A DNA stretch of 64,000 nt from Grifola frondosa (Eukaryota; Basidiomycota; Agaricomycetes; Polyporales; Grifolaceae). Below are positions 11,995 through 23,637 of the stretch, piece by piece. Positions within the stretch are counted from its first letter, which is position 1. Each line of letters opens with the position of its first letter. A program made the translations under genes and the position numbers. The stretch covers positions 1,860,001 through 1,924,000 of the forward strand of contig LUGG01000006.1 in assembly GCA_001683735.1 (NCBI GenBank). Reading direction: 5' to 3'. The notes beneath the pieces were generated by a model, which saw nothing but the letters and a program-made list of their open reading frames with translations, was not told the origin of the DNA and made no database searches.

Positions 11995-13373
11995 ATGACA
12001 ACCGCCACCGCTTTCAAGAAGTTATCGTCCGTGAGGACTTTGACAAGTACGTTGTGCTATACTCTGGTATCCTGTATAGATAGCAATCATGTCACACTTC
12101 ATAGTACCATCTGATGATGAGAATGAGGAGGATACAACTATCACGATTGGATCGTGGTATGTGGACATACAATGTATTCGCGATGACAGATGAATTAATC
12201 ACTAAATCAGCTTAATGTTACGCCCGACAATTAGCATGTCCAATAAATCATCGCAGGATTGGAGGACTGCCACAATCGATGGGGACCACTACTGGCACGT
12301 CATCGCCGATGAAATTCGCACATCGGACAATGGGAAGGTGGGTTTGATCTGTCACTAGTTGCGATTTTGCCAATTCATGATCGTACTTCAGGCCTATATT
12401 AAGGCGCGATGGTTCTATCGATACTCGGACTTCTGTCAGTCGACGCTATCCAAGAAACAGAGGAAACTGCTTGATAATCTGTGGGTAATGTTCGGTACCT
12501 TGTGAAAAACACTCAGCAATCCGGCCCTGTCCTCCAGTGGCATTACGATGTTAGGACGTCGGGAACTGGTACTGACCGATCACACGGATTATCACGTCAG
12601 CACTTGTATTGAATGTAAGTCACTTCCACATGCAGATAACATTGAATGTTCATAACACAACAATATACTGTCAGGTACGTCGGACATCGTCAAATTCCAC
12701 ATGGACCGTGTCGACTTGCGTCCCATGAGTCCTGATGATGTATACTGGAGAGGACTCCGAGTACTAGGAATGCAATCGGAGATGTCGATCTACGTATGTT
12801 GAGATCATCCCAACGACTGACTAGCACTAATTATGCATTATAGAAACATGTGGATATCTGTGTCAGCGCCTGCGGGGAAGGTGGGAAATATTCTCCTGAC
12901 CAGGATGTCCTCCGTTGGTGCCCCCAGTGCACAAAGTGGTTCCACTTGGGGTGTATCGCTTCATTACTTGGAGAGATACCTGATGATACCAAGCAGACGT
13001 ATTTTCTCTGGGCGGCGACCATAGCTCTGAGGATGATTACAGTGCAATATGGGGACGTGTGCTCTCATGGCCGATTCAGCGTGGATTAGACGGCGCTGGG
13101 TATCCACTGAGCTTCGAAATTGTTGTGCAGAGCATACGGGAGTATCATGCAGATGCTGGCGTCCCAGAACAGCCTGAGATGATCATCGAGGAGGCAATGG
13201 AGCAGTTACGCGACGAGATGCAGCAGAGAAATGTGCCGAGTTCATCTCGCTGGACATCCCCTGATATTGCGTGTGCCCTATATGCAACAGTATTATCTAA
13301 AGTCTGTAGAACACTTCACCGGCTCAAGATGTCTGACATAAATTCGTTGGACATATCTTTTGTCGCAGTATAG
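11995..13373 (+). CDS. BAH domain plus PHD finger chromatin reader, one frameshift
   Basis: There are at least six exons with short introns; clear ones run from about 12155 (GTATGTGG) and 12338 (GTGGGTTT). The BAH part is seen as DGDHYWHVIADEI (about 12275), AYIKARWFYRYSDFC (about 12393) and GRRELVLTDHTDYHVSTCIE (about 12558-12615), the typical BAH strand order. It is followed by IVKFHMDRVDLRP. The PHD-like finger at about 12850-12955 reads CVSACGEGG...WCPQCTKWFHLGC, with the Cys-His spacing and aromatic residues of a PHD domain. Near 13010 the frame slips by one base: LWAA is followed in the other frame by IWGRVLSWPIQRG, which fits the C-terminal part. Such proteins read modified histone tails in the nucleus; that role here is inferred. 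Confidence 0.65.
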
Positions 13374-13686
13374 TGATGTGAAATGATCACCACGGTTGCG
13401 TTTCGACGTAATATGAATGTCAGTATGGATCGTGATATATGAAATCGACATATATCATCGCGATACATTTTGAACATGGTGCTAGCTCGAATCTCTCCCC
13501 AGCACCATAAACATACACAGCACTGCCGTACATAAGTTCCACCAAGTGTGTTCATGGCGTTGTTCCAAACCATTTATTCATACAGAAATAAATACAATCG
13601 CTGATTTCAACTGTCGATAATTTTCCAAAGTCACGGAATCATCTTTGAATTTACCAGCGATGCAGTTAGAAATGATGCACACAACA
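13374..13686. other. convergent gene ends, no gene seen
   Basis: Space between the 3' ends of the plus-strand BAH-PHD gene and the minus-strand B2 gene. No exon is visible. Confidence 0.35.
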
Positions 13687-14986
13687 TCAAGTCATGGAAT
13701 ACATACGAATAACACCATCAACTGCGTACCTCCACATACGGCTACACATGTCCGTGGGCTTACGGAAATTGCAGCATCCTGTTTCTTGATCAGAGTCAAG
13801 GTGATTGTCAGAAAGCTGCACGTTCATTATCAGAATACGGTCGCATCTGACAGAAATGAGACATACTTTGCAGTTGGACGATGGCTGGTTGTGCCTTTCC
13901 CTTTCCTTACGCTGTCGTTTCGCTTTTCGGCGCAATTCTTCATCTGTCTCAGATGCCCCTTCATCATTCCCGACATCCGCCACAAGCTGCGTTGATTTCT
14001 ATGATACCTGTTTCATTTATTACATATACAATGTAAGGAATACATACCACATTCGTCGTGCGTGTGCCTCTCGCTCTGTCCCGCGTTCTCAACGACGCTT
14101 TGCAATGCTCTAGCCATAGTTAGAGGTGTTGCTATGTTTACAAATGTGACATACCATCGTTGGTGCATCCTTTGGGACATCGTTCTACGAATTCCATATC
14201 AGTTTACGAGGAGATGAAATCGTGGATGCACTCGTACCACTTCATCTGGAATCGCTGCCTCCGAGTACACCTCTTTTCCAGTAACAACCTCCTCGACGAA
14301 TGCCCTCAAGGTGTCAGTATATTGCCTGGACATGGGGCTATCATATCCCTCGTGCTTTGGCAATGACCGATCTTCACCCACTGGACCGAATACGGCGAGT
14401 CGTGATGCTTTCTTCGTCTCGTCATCGAGCACCCATGATGCCCAGTCTTCATCTGGTCAATATGTATAATGAAGTGAATAGTAACTGGTGGCGCACCCAA
14501 TTCGAATGCATTGCCATGTATGAGGCTTAGGTTCTTCTTGACGATATGCGGGACAGATTCATTGATATAATAAACCTCCAGCAGCCAATTGGAGAGGGCA
14601 GTGGCAGGTTGATGAGGATCGGACTTCATTGCGTCAACAAAGGCCTCCCGCACGCGGTGGAGATTGAGGAGATTGCGCTTTAGACCGTCCATGATGGTCA
14701 GTACAGTGATTTCCTCCTCGTCCTTTGCCATCGCACAAAGTACGTCGCGTTTGATAGCATCCTGGAGGGCAGATATGTAGTAGTTCAAAAAACGGAATCC
14801 TGCTGCGGTATCAACCGGGGCTTGACATTCTGTGGTGTCGTTCTTTGTTCGCGGATGTAGGGAAACTATGCGATAAAAGTGTTGGTCAAATAAAACAGAT
14901 TTGTACTTCCTCGTCAATGCCATCTTTAATTCCCGCTTTGGTAGATTGTCGTCGCTACACCAAAAGGAGACTGTGGGATCGTACAT
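13687..14986 (-). CDS. B2: inverted paralogue of B1
   Basis: Starting at MYDP (ATG at 14984-14986), the first exon is intact and matches B1 throughout: FWCSDDNLPK, GFRFLNYYISALQ, NLLNLHRVREAF and NWLLEVYYI. An intron at about 14443-14486 (GTGCGCC...ACCAG) joins EL to DEDWASWVLDDE, the same site and phase as in B1. The following exon reads VFGPVGEDRSLPKHEGYDSP. Later small exons end in a basic and acidic tail (ELRRKAKRQRKERERH at about 13920). B2 lacks the triplicated exon block of B1. A TATA-like GATATAAAG lies at about 15045-15053. There is no recognised domain and the function is unknown. Confidence 0.6.
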
Positions 14987-15840
14987 TGGAGTTGGAGGAA
15001 AGATATTACACGTGGGAATAAACGATCTGCAGTCAACGAACACTTTATATCAGTTTCATGGGAAGAATCCGTTGAGATCAGGTCATGTGCAGCTATTAGC
15101 CTCGGCCAACAGATTGGTCATTGCATGGGAGGTCCGCTGCAGGCGGCGCGACAAAACAAGCGCCCATATGGAAGGCACCCATGGGTTGTTCTCTTGCTTT
15201 TCTCTTGGGTCGACGACTTAGGCAATCAATGTTGCTGTTGAGGAGTTAATGGTGGCTCATTCTGCGTCCAAGGCAATTGATTGAAAGCAGTGGTTGATGG
15301 AAGGACTAGGCGATGACCTCAAGTATCTAAACCATATCTATTCATAATAAATGGGATTAGTTACGATGATAGTATGATTGGAGTTCATTTACATTTCATG
15401 GCCAATGGAGATGCTCTCATGTCGGGACTTTAATGTTGTCTGCTGCTCATGTCTGGCATTCCGGGCATATTTAATCATACAATGTATACTATACTAATGG
15501 GCTGATTTATGGAGGAAAATAATATCAGTTCCCAAATTCGGTGTTTGAGAGGATTCCAGCCTCCAGACATGCCTCTCAAGGCAGAGATGCGTGTGATCAA
15601 AGGTCTCACATTGTGTATGTGGTAGGCATCTGATAGAAGTCGCTTATGAAAAAATTTCTCCATTAATAATCTGCACACGATGTGTTATAGTGGAGTGGTC
15701 ACTTCCACATGAACATATACATTGCATTGATAATACACACACAATGAGAACTGAATTGCCAATTGGACAAGTCCTCATGTAATAATCACACAACACATGT
15801 TTATATCCAGCAACTGTGTCCAGTGCCTGGTGAACAGCAC
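14987..15840. other. intergenic, no gene seen
   Basis: It includes the B2 promoter. A segment at about 15160-15215 (CGCCCATATGGAAGGCACCC) resembles one at about 46178-46230, perhaps a shared dispersed repeat. No supported gene. Confidence 0.3.
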
Positions 15841-15956
15841 AGATCACACCTGCATCATGTCCGGTGTACAGGGGAATGATGAATAAGAGGTGAGGGTGAC
15901 ATACCTGTGGAGAACATCCACTGTGGTTGTATCCAGTGCACAGCGGACGTCATAGA
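15841..15956. repeat. diverged outlying unit of the 120-bp minisatellite
   Basis: This segment matches the units of the array at 16560-17464 (ATCACACCTGCATC..., then CACTGTGGTTGTATCCAG, then CAGCGGACGTCATAG) but with many substitutions. It is separated from the array by the element at 15957-16559. Confidence 0.75.
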
Positions 15957-16559
15957 TAGTGTCGTGCTTGGCCCGGCCTCAGGCCGCAAGCCGGCCGAGC
16001 CGAGCCGGATATAGGCCAAGCCAAGCCGGGCCATGCACATGGCTTAGGGCGGTTTGTGGCCCGGCTTAAGTGTCAGGCCGGCCAAAGCCAGGCCGTCAAG
16101 CTGGGGCGTTCAAGGTGTTACTGGGTGTGATGAAATTTCGGATATTTTATTGTGATTTATATGGACTACAATATTAATAGTGAAATGTCGCTCGAGAAAT
16201 CGCATAATCTCGCAGACTCTGTCCGTTGTGCCCAATTTGCCGATTCACCTTCCTGTTTTGGATGTGCATCAAAGTGATGGTTCGAAATTCGAACGACTGC
16301 TCTCTCATTTTCTGCAAGATTTTACTCATGGAATGTTGATACTCCTACATATACATTAATCTACTACTAATATAGAATGTTTTAATGTCCATCCTCTGCA
16401 GATACCTACAGTGCTAAAAGCCAGGGCTTGAGCCAAAACCAAGCCCCGGCTTTGGCTTTCAACAGCCTGTGGCCCGGCCTATCATCTTGCAAAGCCCAAG
16501 CCGTGAGAAGCCGGGCCAGAGCTGTGGCTTTCAGGCCAAGCCGGGCCGGCACAACACTA
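15957..16559. mobile_element. non-autonomous hAT-like element inserted in the minisatellite
   Basis: The ends are TAGTGTCGTGCTTGGCCCGG and, read inward from the right, TAGTGTTGTGCCGGCCCGG. Both subterminal regions are packed with GGCCCGGC and AGCCGGGCC words. The autonomous hAT transposon at 34948-39331 has the same ends and subterminal words, but this 603-bp copy has no transposase. The flanks (GTCATAGA and GGTCACAC) do not form a clean 8-bp duplication, so the insertion is old or was followed by a small deletion. Confidence 0.75.
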
Positions 16560-17464
16560 GGTCACACCTGCAGTCGTTTCCGGCATGCAGGGCGACGGTG
16601 AATAAGAGGTGAGGGGACATACCTGGGGAGGACATCCGCTGTGGTTGTATCCAGCGCACAGCGGACATTGTATCGTCGACATCGCACCTGCAGTCGTTTC
16701 CGGCGTGCAGGGCGACGGTGAATAAGGGGTGAAAGGGACATACCTCTGGAGAACGTCTGCTGTGGTTGTATCCAGCGCACAGCGGACGTATAGGGTCGAC
16801 ATCGCACCTGCAGTCGTTTCCGGCGTGCAGGGCGACGGTGAATAAGGGTGAAAGGGACATACCTCTGGAGAACGTCCGCTGTGGTTGTATCCAGCACAGC
16901 GGACATTGTATCGTCGACGTCGCACCTGCAGTCGTTTCCGGCGTGCAGGGCGACAGTGAATAAGGGGTGAAAGGGACATACCTCTGGAGAACGTCCGCTG
17001 TGGTTGTATCCAGCGCACAGCGGACGTCATAGGGTCAACATCGCACCTGCAGTCGTTTCCGGCGTGCAGGGCGACGGTGAATAAGAGGTGAAAGGGACAT
17101 ACCTCTGGAGAACGTCCGCTGTGGTTGTATCCAGCGCACAGCGGACATTGTATCGTCGACGTCGCACCTGCAGTCGTTTCCGGCGTGCAGGGCGACGGTG
17201 AATAAGGGTGAAAGGGACATACCTCTGGAGAACGTCTGCTGTGGTTGTATCCAGCGCACAGCGGACATTGTATCGTCGACGTCGCACCTGCAGTCGTTTC
17301 CGGCGTGCAGGGCGACGGTGAATAAGAGGTGAAAGGGACATACTCTGGAGAACGTCCGCTGTGGTTGTATCCAGCGCACAGCGGACATTGTATCGTCGAC
17401 GTCGCACCTGCAGTCGTTTCCGGCGTGCAGGGCGACGGTGAATAAGAGGTGAGGGGACATACCT
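16560..17464. repeat. 120-bp minisatellite, 7 full units and a partial one
   Basis: The word CACCTGCAGTCG starts units at 16564, 16685, 16805, 16923, 17044, 17165, 17285 and 17405, giving periods of 118-121 bp. Each unit holds a perfect 10-bp inverted repeat, GTCCGCTGTG...CACAGCGGAC with a 13-nt loop, and a second one, CCTGCA...TGCAGG. Long minus-strand open frames exist in all three phases, which follows from a period divisible by three and argues against coding. Confidence 0.9.
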
Positions 17465-18461
17465 AATTACTATGGGACGCTGGTTGTATCAGGGGCGCAG
17501 CGAGCACAGGAAAATATGTTGCACTTCCGGTCGCAGAGATGATGGAAGTTCGAAAGAAGGAAAGGTCCAATTCCGCGGGGAAGTGCTTCCCAACTCCGCT
17601 GACACATGATCGTAGATCGAGATCGCGATCTACTGACCTTGCTGCAGTTGTCGGAAGGTTCGAGTTCGAATCCCGACCTATACGATAATTATCAATTTAC
17701 TTCTATATGTGGCATTCATGGTTTAAAAGGCAGATACGCTTCGTGCGGTCATAATATCTACTAGATGTCCATGAGGGGACTCTCCATGGATTAATGAGTT
17801 ATCACCATTCAATGATATTGTTCATTTCAATGCATGGAGGCAGCGAACCAGTTGCATGTGATATAATGGGAATACACACACGGTACAACGTGCCAATGTT
17901 TGGGTACAAGGATTGATGCTTATGAAAGGAAGGTATGCTCTCCCTCAGTAATTCTAGTTATATTTGCCAACATTTGTCCCTGCATAGCTGCAGAGTGATG
18001 ACAGGACAAAGACCATCGCCAGGTTTCTCAATTCGATGGCAATCCCTCCGATTGCGATTTAATGTAGTGTTCTAGTTAATGTGAACTTATAGCAAACTGA
18101 CAGTCTTTGGTTTGATGCACAGGAGACAAGTAGCATCCTTTCATTCTAAGATAAGCAGGTCATGTATGTGATACCAACAGGTATACATTTGTAAAATGTT
18201 AGACGTGCTGTGTCATGAATGCGATGCATGGTGCGAAGTACGTTAGGTAAAATGTGAAACTATGATCGGCATCGTCACTAACCTACCGTGTATTTGAATT
18301 ATCCAGTGTGCCGGCTACAATCATATGGTTGGTGCGTGTCTGAAGTTACCAATCCACGCCATGACCCTATGACGCGCTCTTAGTTTATGTCATTGATCTC
18401 ACCCACAGACACATGATAAATAAAAGACCCCAATTGTGGAGATTGCGTGCACCTTTACAAA
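17465..18461. other. intergenic, no gene seen
   Basis: About 1 kb with no supported exon. GATAAATAAAAG at about 18415-18426 may be the TATA region of the following locus. Confidence 0.35.
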
Positions 18462-19215
18462 ATGCCTCCAGGCAAAAGGAGACAAAATTTACATCGACAC
18501 TGTTCGTCGATACATTCATATAAACGACTTCCTACAGCCTAACCCAGATGCGATCTACAGATCCTATTGCTCATATGTCTTCCCCAACCGATTCTAATGA
18601 CGACCTCCAGATCATGTTCGACCGCCTACTGAATTTGAAACCCACGGCTGAAACGCCGTCACCTCCATTGACGAGCGCATCGCACGAGGACCTTGCCGCA
18701 ACCCTTGATCATTACCTTAATATATCCAATCACAGCTCTCCCATTCTATCTGGGACAAGGACGACATGGACCGACGATCATGTCATCGTATGTACCAGCC
18801 CTTATCCAGACATAATCGGTTGCGAACTGAACCAGCCACAGAACAAATAGCAAAAACCATATATTCTACAACCAGCTCCTTAGGAGATGATGACTCATTG
18901 CCCTGTTACGAACCTGATTGGCACATGCTGGAAGCGATCAAGACCAGTGGGAGTCGTATTGATGACGATCAGAATGTGGCCGAACTGGCTGAAATTCTAA
19001 CCATCTCTTGGATGCAAAGTCACATCCCCTGTCGTCATCCAGCGAACATAGCTCCGACAGAGATGAATCTACAGATGACTCAGAGAATAGTATGGATGCG
19101 ACATTTATACCGCCCCAGCCAAGAACTGTGATTCGATCACCATCATTTCCAACACACAATAGTACTCGTTCTAACTCACCGGAGGAATTGTCACTTGGAG
19201 ATCGTTTGGACAGAG
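18462..19215 (+). pseudogene. disordered N-terminal part of the Ulp1-linked locus
   Basis: Two candidate starts exist, the ATGs at 18462 and 18548. The open segment from 18548 reads MRSTDPIAHMSSPTDSNDD and is rich in S, P, D and T. The region then changes frame around 18790-18840 and again near 19008, where a Ser/Asp-rich run (SSSSEHSSDRDESTDDSENS) begins. A probable intron (GTTGAG...ACAAAG, about 19219-19282) leads to the protease part. The composition suggests an unstructured leader rather than an enzyme. Confidence 0.4.
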
Positions 19216-19256
19216 CCAGTTGAGTTTACACATTCACGCTAGTCACCTGCTTTTCC

Positions 19257-20149
19257 TTGACTGTTGCGATCATATACAAAGGGCGCTGCCTTTCCAACCC
19301 ATGGTTGTGGCAGGCTGCGCTAGCAAGTTTGGATACACTGGCCGACCGTCAATGGCTGGACTTCAGTCTCATCAATTTATACCTCCTTCATGCCTGGTTC
19401 ATGAATTCCACAACATCAAAAGCACGTTACGTGGACACCTTCGTCGCAGGAGCTTGGAAATCTGAACAATCTTACAATGATCAAGCATATTCCATTCACA
19501 ATTTCCGTCGAAACTATTTTCTTCCTGACACAGGCCCTTGCGACATTACACCACTCATATTTGTCGTTCTTCATCGGAATCATTACTTCGTGGTCGTGAT
19601 GGACATGGAGCATCACACCATTCACGTTCTTGGTCGTACGAGCGATAAACAGATATATGATCCATGGGAGGAGTGGGAGGGGCCACGCTACTACCATCAT
19701 CTATGTCTTCTACACGGATGGGATGTTGGCACGCAGAGAATATTTCTGCTTTCAATGTTCCTTGGGCGATGGATGGCTACAACTGTGGTCCTCACGCAGT
19801 AATGGCAGCGCTTCACATCTTTCGCCACGGTATAACGTTGCATGATGATGGTACAATGGAGCACCTCAGCATCATCTGTGGACATCTCATTCGGATGAAA
19901 ATGTATCTCGATCTATGTCGCATTCTCTCCACAGCATACCAAGACTTCCTGCATCTTCATGAAAGCGCACCGGTCGAATGGGCCTCCTATGATCAACGAC
20001 CGACTGCTGCTCCCACATATAATATCGAGGACGATATAACTCAAGCAATCCATTCGCTCCAGACCCATGCTGAGGATGCCATGATATTTAGGAACATACG
20101 ACTATCGAGCACTAATTGTTTCCTGTCGAAGCACAAAAGCCGCATTTGA
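19257..20149 (+). pseudogene. Ulp1/SENP-like cysteine protease (peptidase C48) domain, frameshifted
   Basis: The domain begins with WLDFSLINLYLLHAWF, the usual Ulp1 entry helix. RNHYFVVVMD follows, with the catalytic His codon at 19581 (normally HW, here HY). The frame slips by one base near 19735. The catalytic Cys is in MDGYNCGPHAVMAA (Cys codon at 19784), the conserved D-G-x-x-C-G-P of the family. The family cleaves SUMO-like modifiers; C48 domains are common in eukaryotic transposon proteins. The large uncharacterised protein follows at once and is probably the same polypeptide, since agaricomycete homologues that I recall have this order. Confidence 0.65.
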
Positions 20150-23100
20150 TGCCCTGACGAACGCTTCCCAGTTACAGGACAACATTAACTCGGGAGTGCG
20201 TGCGCAGGCAGGTTGTCAGCCATTGATACAGGGTCATGACCGTGGACATCTTCCCGCTGTGCTACAGATCGGCCGAGGGACGAGCGCTGATGTACATTCT
20301 GATCTTATCGAACCACCATCCAGGCGGGTTGGTCGAATTCGGCTGAAGCATGTTGGAGACTGGTCCATGCTTAGTATGTGCAGGTTTCCGAGACCAACAT
20401 CTCCTGTGGATCTTCCATTTCCTGACCATCCCATCTGGCCACGCCACTCGTCGAATTTTGATGATTATGATGATGGTCCTACTGCTGAGGACTTCTTGCC
20501 TTATTCAAACAGTCTGGAGCTTGGAGGTCCCAACCTAATGCATACATTCGAGCCATACCACCTGCTCACCCACCGTAGCTGCTGGACTGTATTTGCGGAC
20601 TATGGTTACCGACTCCTCGCGCGCTTCGCACACATATTTTATCTTGGACATCCAATGGAGGTGTCAAAGCATATCCTCACTGTCGGAGTTCCATCAGACT
20701 ACTCACCGAAAACCTACATCCGATTCTCGCAGTGTTCCGAACCACTCTTTAGAGAAAGGGGCATTTTCGGGGAGCCAGATATGATTGCGGTTACCGACAT
20801 CGTAACATTGGGTATCGGGGACATGCAGAGGATGGCCGGCGAGGTTGGATCGGAAGCCAGCAGAGCGCTCTACATCTGTGGCCGTACAAAGGAAGGGGAC
20901 TCATTGAAGTGGATCCCGAAAGAGATGCCATTTGCTTGTCTCCGTCAGATATAGATGTGTCTATCGACATCGATAGCCTCATCTGGGTCACAAAACTTGT
21001 CAAGGTTAGGACTTGTGCACATGTTGCTATGAGTCCAACAGTGAACAGAGTACCACCGATCCGAAAGAGCAATCATGTCTCTGCCGAGATTCTCATTCCG
21101 CCCTCTGATGACGATAGGCGTAATGGTCAAAGAGAGTGGATCGAGCAGTCATTCCCCCTTAGTGCAATTCCACACACGACATTCGCGAAACTGGTGACGG
21201 TGCCGGTCCCATCACAATCAACATATTCTTTCCCAGAATGATACACAGAGACGAGTTCACCGGGAAACGAGAGGCCCTAATGCCCTATGAAGTCCAGGCC
21301 CTGTTTTGGAATCAGGTCGTGCTACCGGCAGTAGTGTCTAATGCCGAGGATAGCATCTTACCATATGTGGACTATAACGTCGAAGAGTTCAAGCTAAAAT
21401 CCGCGACGAAGGATAAGCGAAAGGGTAACTACTATCGTCCCAAACGGTTGCTATATCTGCCGACAACTTCGCGCGGATACAGTCTACTATGTTCGACATA
21501 TTGGCAGAGTCCAGTGACGCCTCGCTCAGACGTTACCGGTCATTTTTCTTTGTGCTCGAGGGAAAGAACTTGAAGTTGCAAACGCAGCAGTCCGTTCATA
21601 CAATCGACGATAGAAGAAACCCCTGGGAACGCCTCAGGACAGAATTTCCACATGGATTTGGATTACATGATGGACCGCACCAATGGAGAGCTCCTTGTGG
21701 ATCTCGCCTTCTCATTTAATCCGAAGAAAAGCACTTTGCGTAAGCCTGTGGTAGGCCTGTGGAGATTGGATGCTTTGGATGCCTCCTTCGGTGCTGCAGG
21801 ATTTAATTCTGGGACCATGCATAACTTAAACACACTCGGTCGATATGGCGGGATTCAGGCGGAGATGTCTAAAGAACGGTCTCGGAGGACTCATGTCCTC
21901 TTTCGATCGGCATATAACCTCGTCTACGAGGTCACTCGCACAAAGGACAATATCCCGTTTTTTGCCCAGGATGGAGATGCTTATGATGTCAATGAACAAT
22001 ACCATGCGGAATGTGCACGCCGTGTCAAGCTGTTCAGTGGTGATGCAAGGCATCGCTATTATGGAACCCGCGACGAATATCGCATAGGAGGTTCAGCCCT
22101 CAAGCAGATATTCACAGACTGCAAAACACTTGTATGTTTTCTTTTCGCCCATCCTTCTTTAGTCTCATACACAGAGATTGGCAGGTGGAACAGTTTCTTA
22201 AATCCGATCCAATCCTGTGGATTCGTACAGATTCATTATTCACGTTCCTCACCAGACGGATCGAAGAACTTCGGCAAGTTCAGATTCGTCTCCACAAAGC
22301 ACCTCCTACGAATTATGGATTAATCACAGGCATCATATCCATCTAATCCGCTGTGTGGATAGCCCGCCCATGATTCTTCCGGCCCATGTCAAGGAATCAC
22401 TTGCTCTGTTACGCTTTCGTGCAATCAAGTCGAGGTTTGGTATGATGTTCCTGCATGACCTTACATCACGGATGAGAATCCACTTCCCGAGGTTGAGGAA
22501 GTCGATGACGTGGATGTAATGAGAGCTATGGGATATCACAGCAAAAGGAGTGCTCGTATTTTGAAGCAGCTGCCCGATATGGAGGGTCCATCTGTAGAGT
22601 ATCCTCTTGGACCTGCTCCTATGTGGTCCGAGCTTTCGAGGGCGATAGAACACTCCCCATGGATAGTCATCCGTCCATGGGTTTACGATACCATCTGGGA
22701 CGTCTCTCTACAAGCGGGACGACTTTTCGTCACATTTACTGAACAGCTCTGGCTTTTCCTTCGTGAAACATGGGTAGTGCGGGATCGTCTCATCACGCCA
22801 AATACCTTGCAAGAGGCTATGGGCATTTGGACTGTGGAAACCATCTATGTCTCAATTACAAACGTCAAATTCCTACCCTGCAATGCTGGTCTGGACGGTG
22901 GCATCAGAGGTAGACCTGAAATGACGTTCAGATCTCGCATGGATATTTTCTTTCATGACATCGAACATGAAGTTCATCAGGGATCACAATGGAATAGCTT
23001 CTACTCATCAGCCGGATATATCGGACAGTATCATCAGGTCCTACACGGCTTGGGTGATGACGACAGAGAGACTCTTCGCTCTCATCTCCGAGAAATCTTT

Positions 23101-23637
23101 ACCAACACTCAGTGTCTACCTGTCGCAAGCAGGGGAACGCCAAACCATCATGGTTACGTCTGGTGCAAACGGGATGAATCGATTCAGGTCATCACTAACC
23201 CAGAATTCTATCGACTACAGCGTGTGGGTGCAGGTAAACGCTCTAAACCTGGTGCAAGCAGGGCACGAGTAACTGAGCCTCGAACGGAGTTCATGAAGAA
23301 GCTTCTTGTATCACGGGGACTTACACAGGATGCAGCAAGAACTATCATGGCCTCTGAAAGGAAGAAGAAGCGAGCCCTCAACAAGAAACGGTCAAACATA
23401 GCTAAGAATATGCGAAAACCACCGCGCTCGAGAAGGAAGGCAGATATCGTGCAGGACGTATATGACGATGAAGAGGAGGAATGGCAAGAGGATCGCAATG
23501 TTGTGACGGAAGACAGTGGGGATGATCAGCGATCATATTGGAGTGGGGAAGGTGGGGAAGGAGACGATGAGGATAGCTCTCAGACTTCACGTTCGAGCGA
23601 TGGATATGATGATGAACTGACATACACCTCTCGGTGA
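20150..23637 (+). pseudogene. giant uncharacterised agaricomycete protein linked to the Ulp1 domain, multiply frameshifted
   Basis: Open blocks follow one another with one-base slips near 20150, 20915, 21235, 21485 and 21650, and there is a further break at about 22320-22510. Landmarks are SCWTVFADYGYRLLARFAH, RMIHRDEFTGKREALMPYE (about 21238), FFFVLEGKNLKL, DLDYMMDRTNGELLVDLAF (about 21655), VGLWRLDALDASF, NTLGRYGGIQAEMS, THVLFRSAYNLVYEV and GYIGQYHQVLHGLG (about 23020). The last block (22510-23637) ends in a basic (KKKRALNKKRSN) and then acidic tail. I recall this as a recurring, unnamed family in mushroom genomes. No nuclease, polymerase or helicase motif could be assigned. Confidence 0.6.

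Noticed and set aside
16531..17460. Long minus-strand open frames over the minisatellite
   Set aside because: They occur in all three phases because the 120-bp unit is divisible by three and lacks stops; there is no protein-like composition or splice signal.
17640..17690. tRNA-like T-arm word GTTCGAATCCCGACC
   Set aside because: A B-box-like sequence is present, but I found no matching A-box, anticodon arm or 7-bp acceptor stem, and the T-stem has a mismatch.
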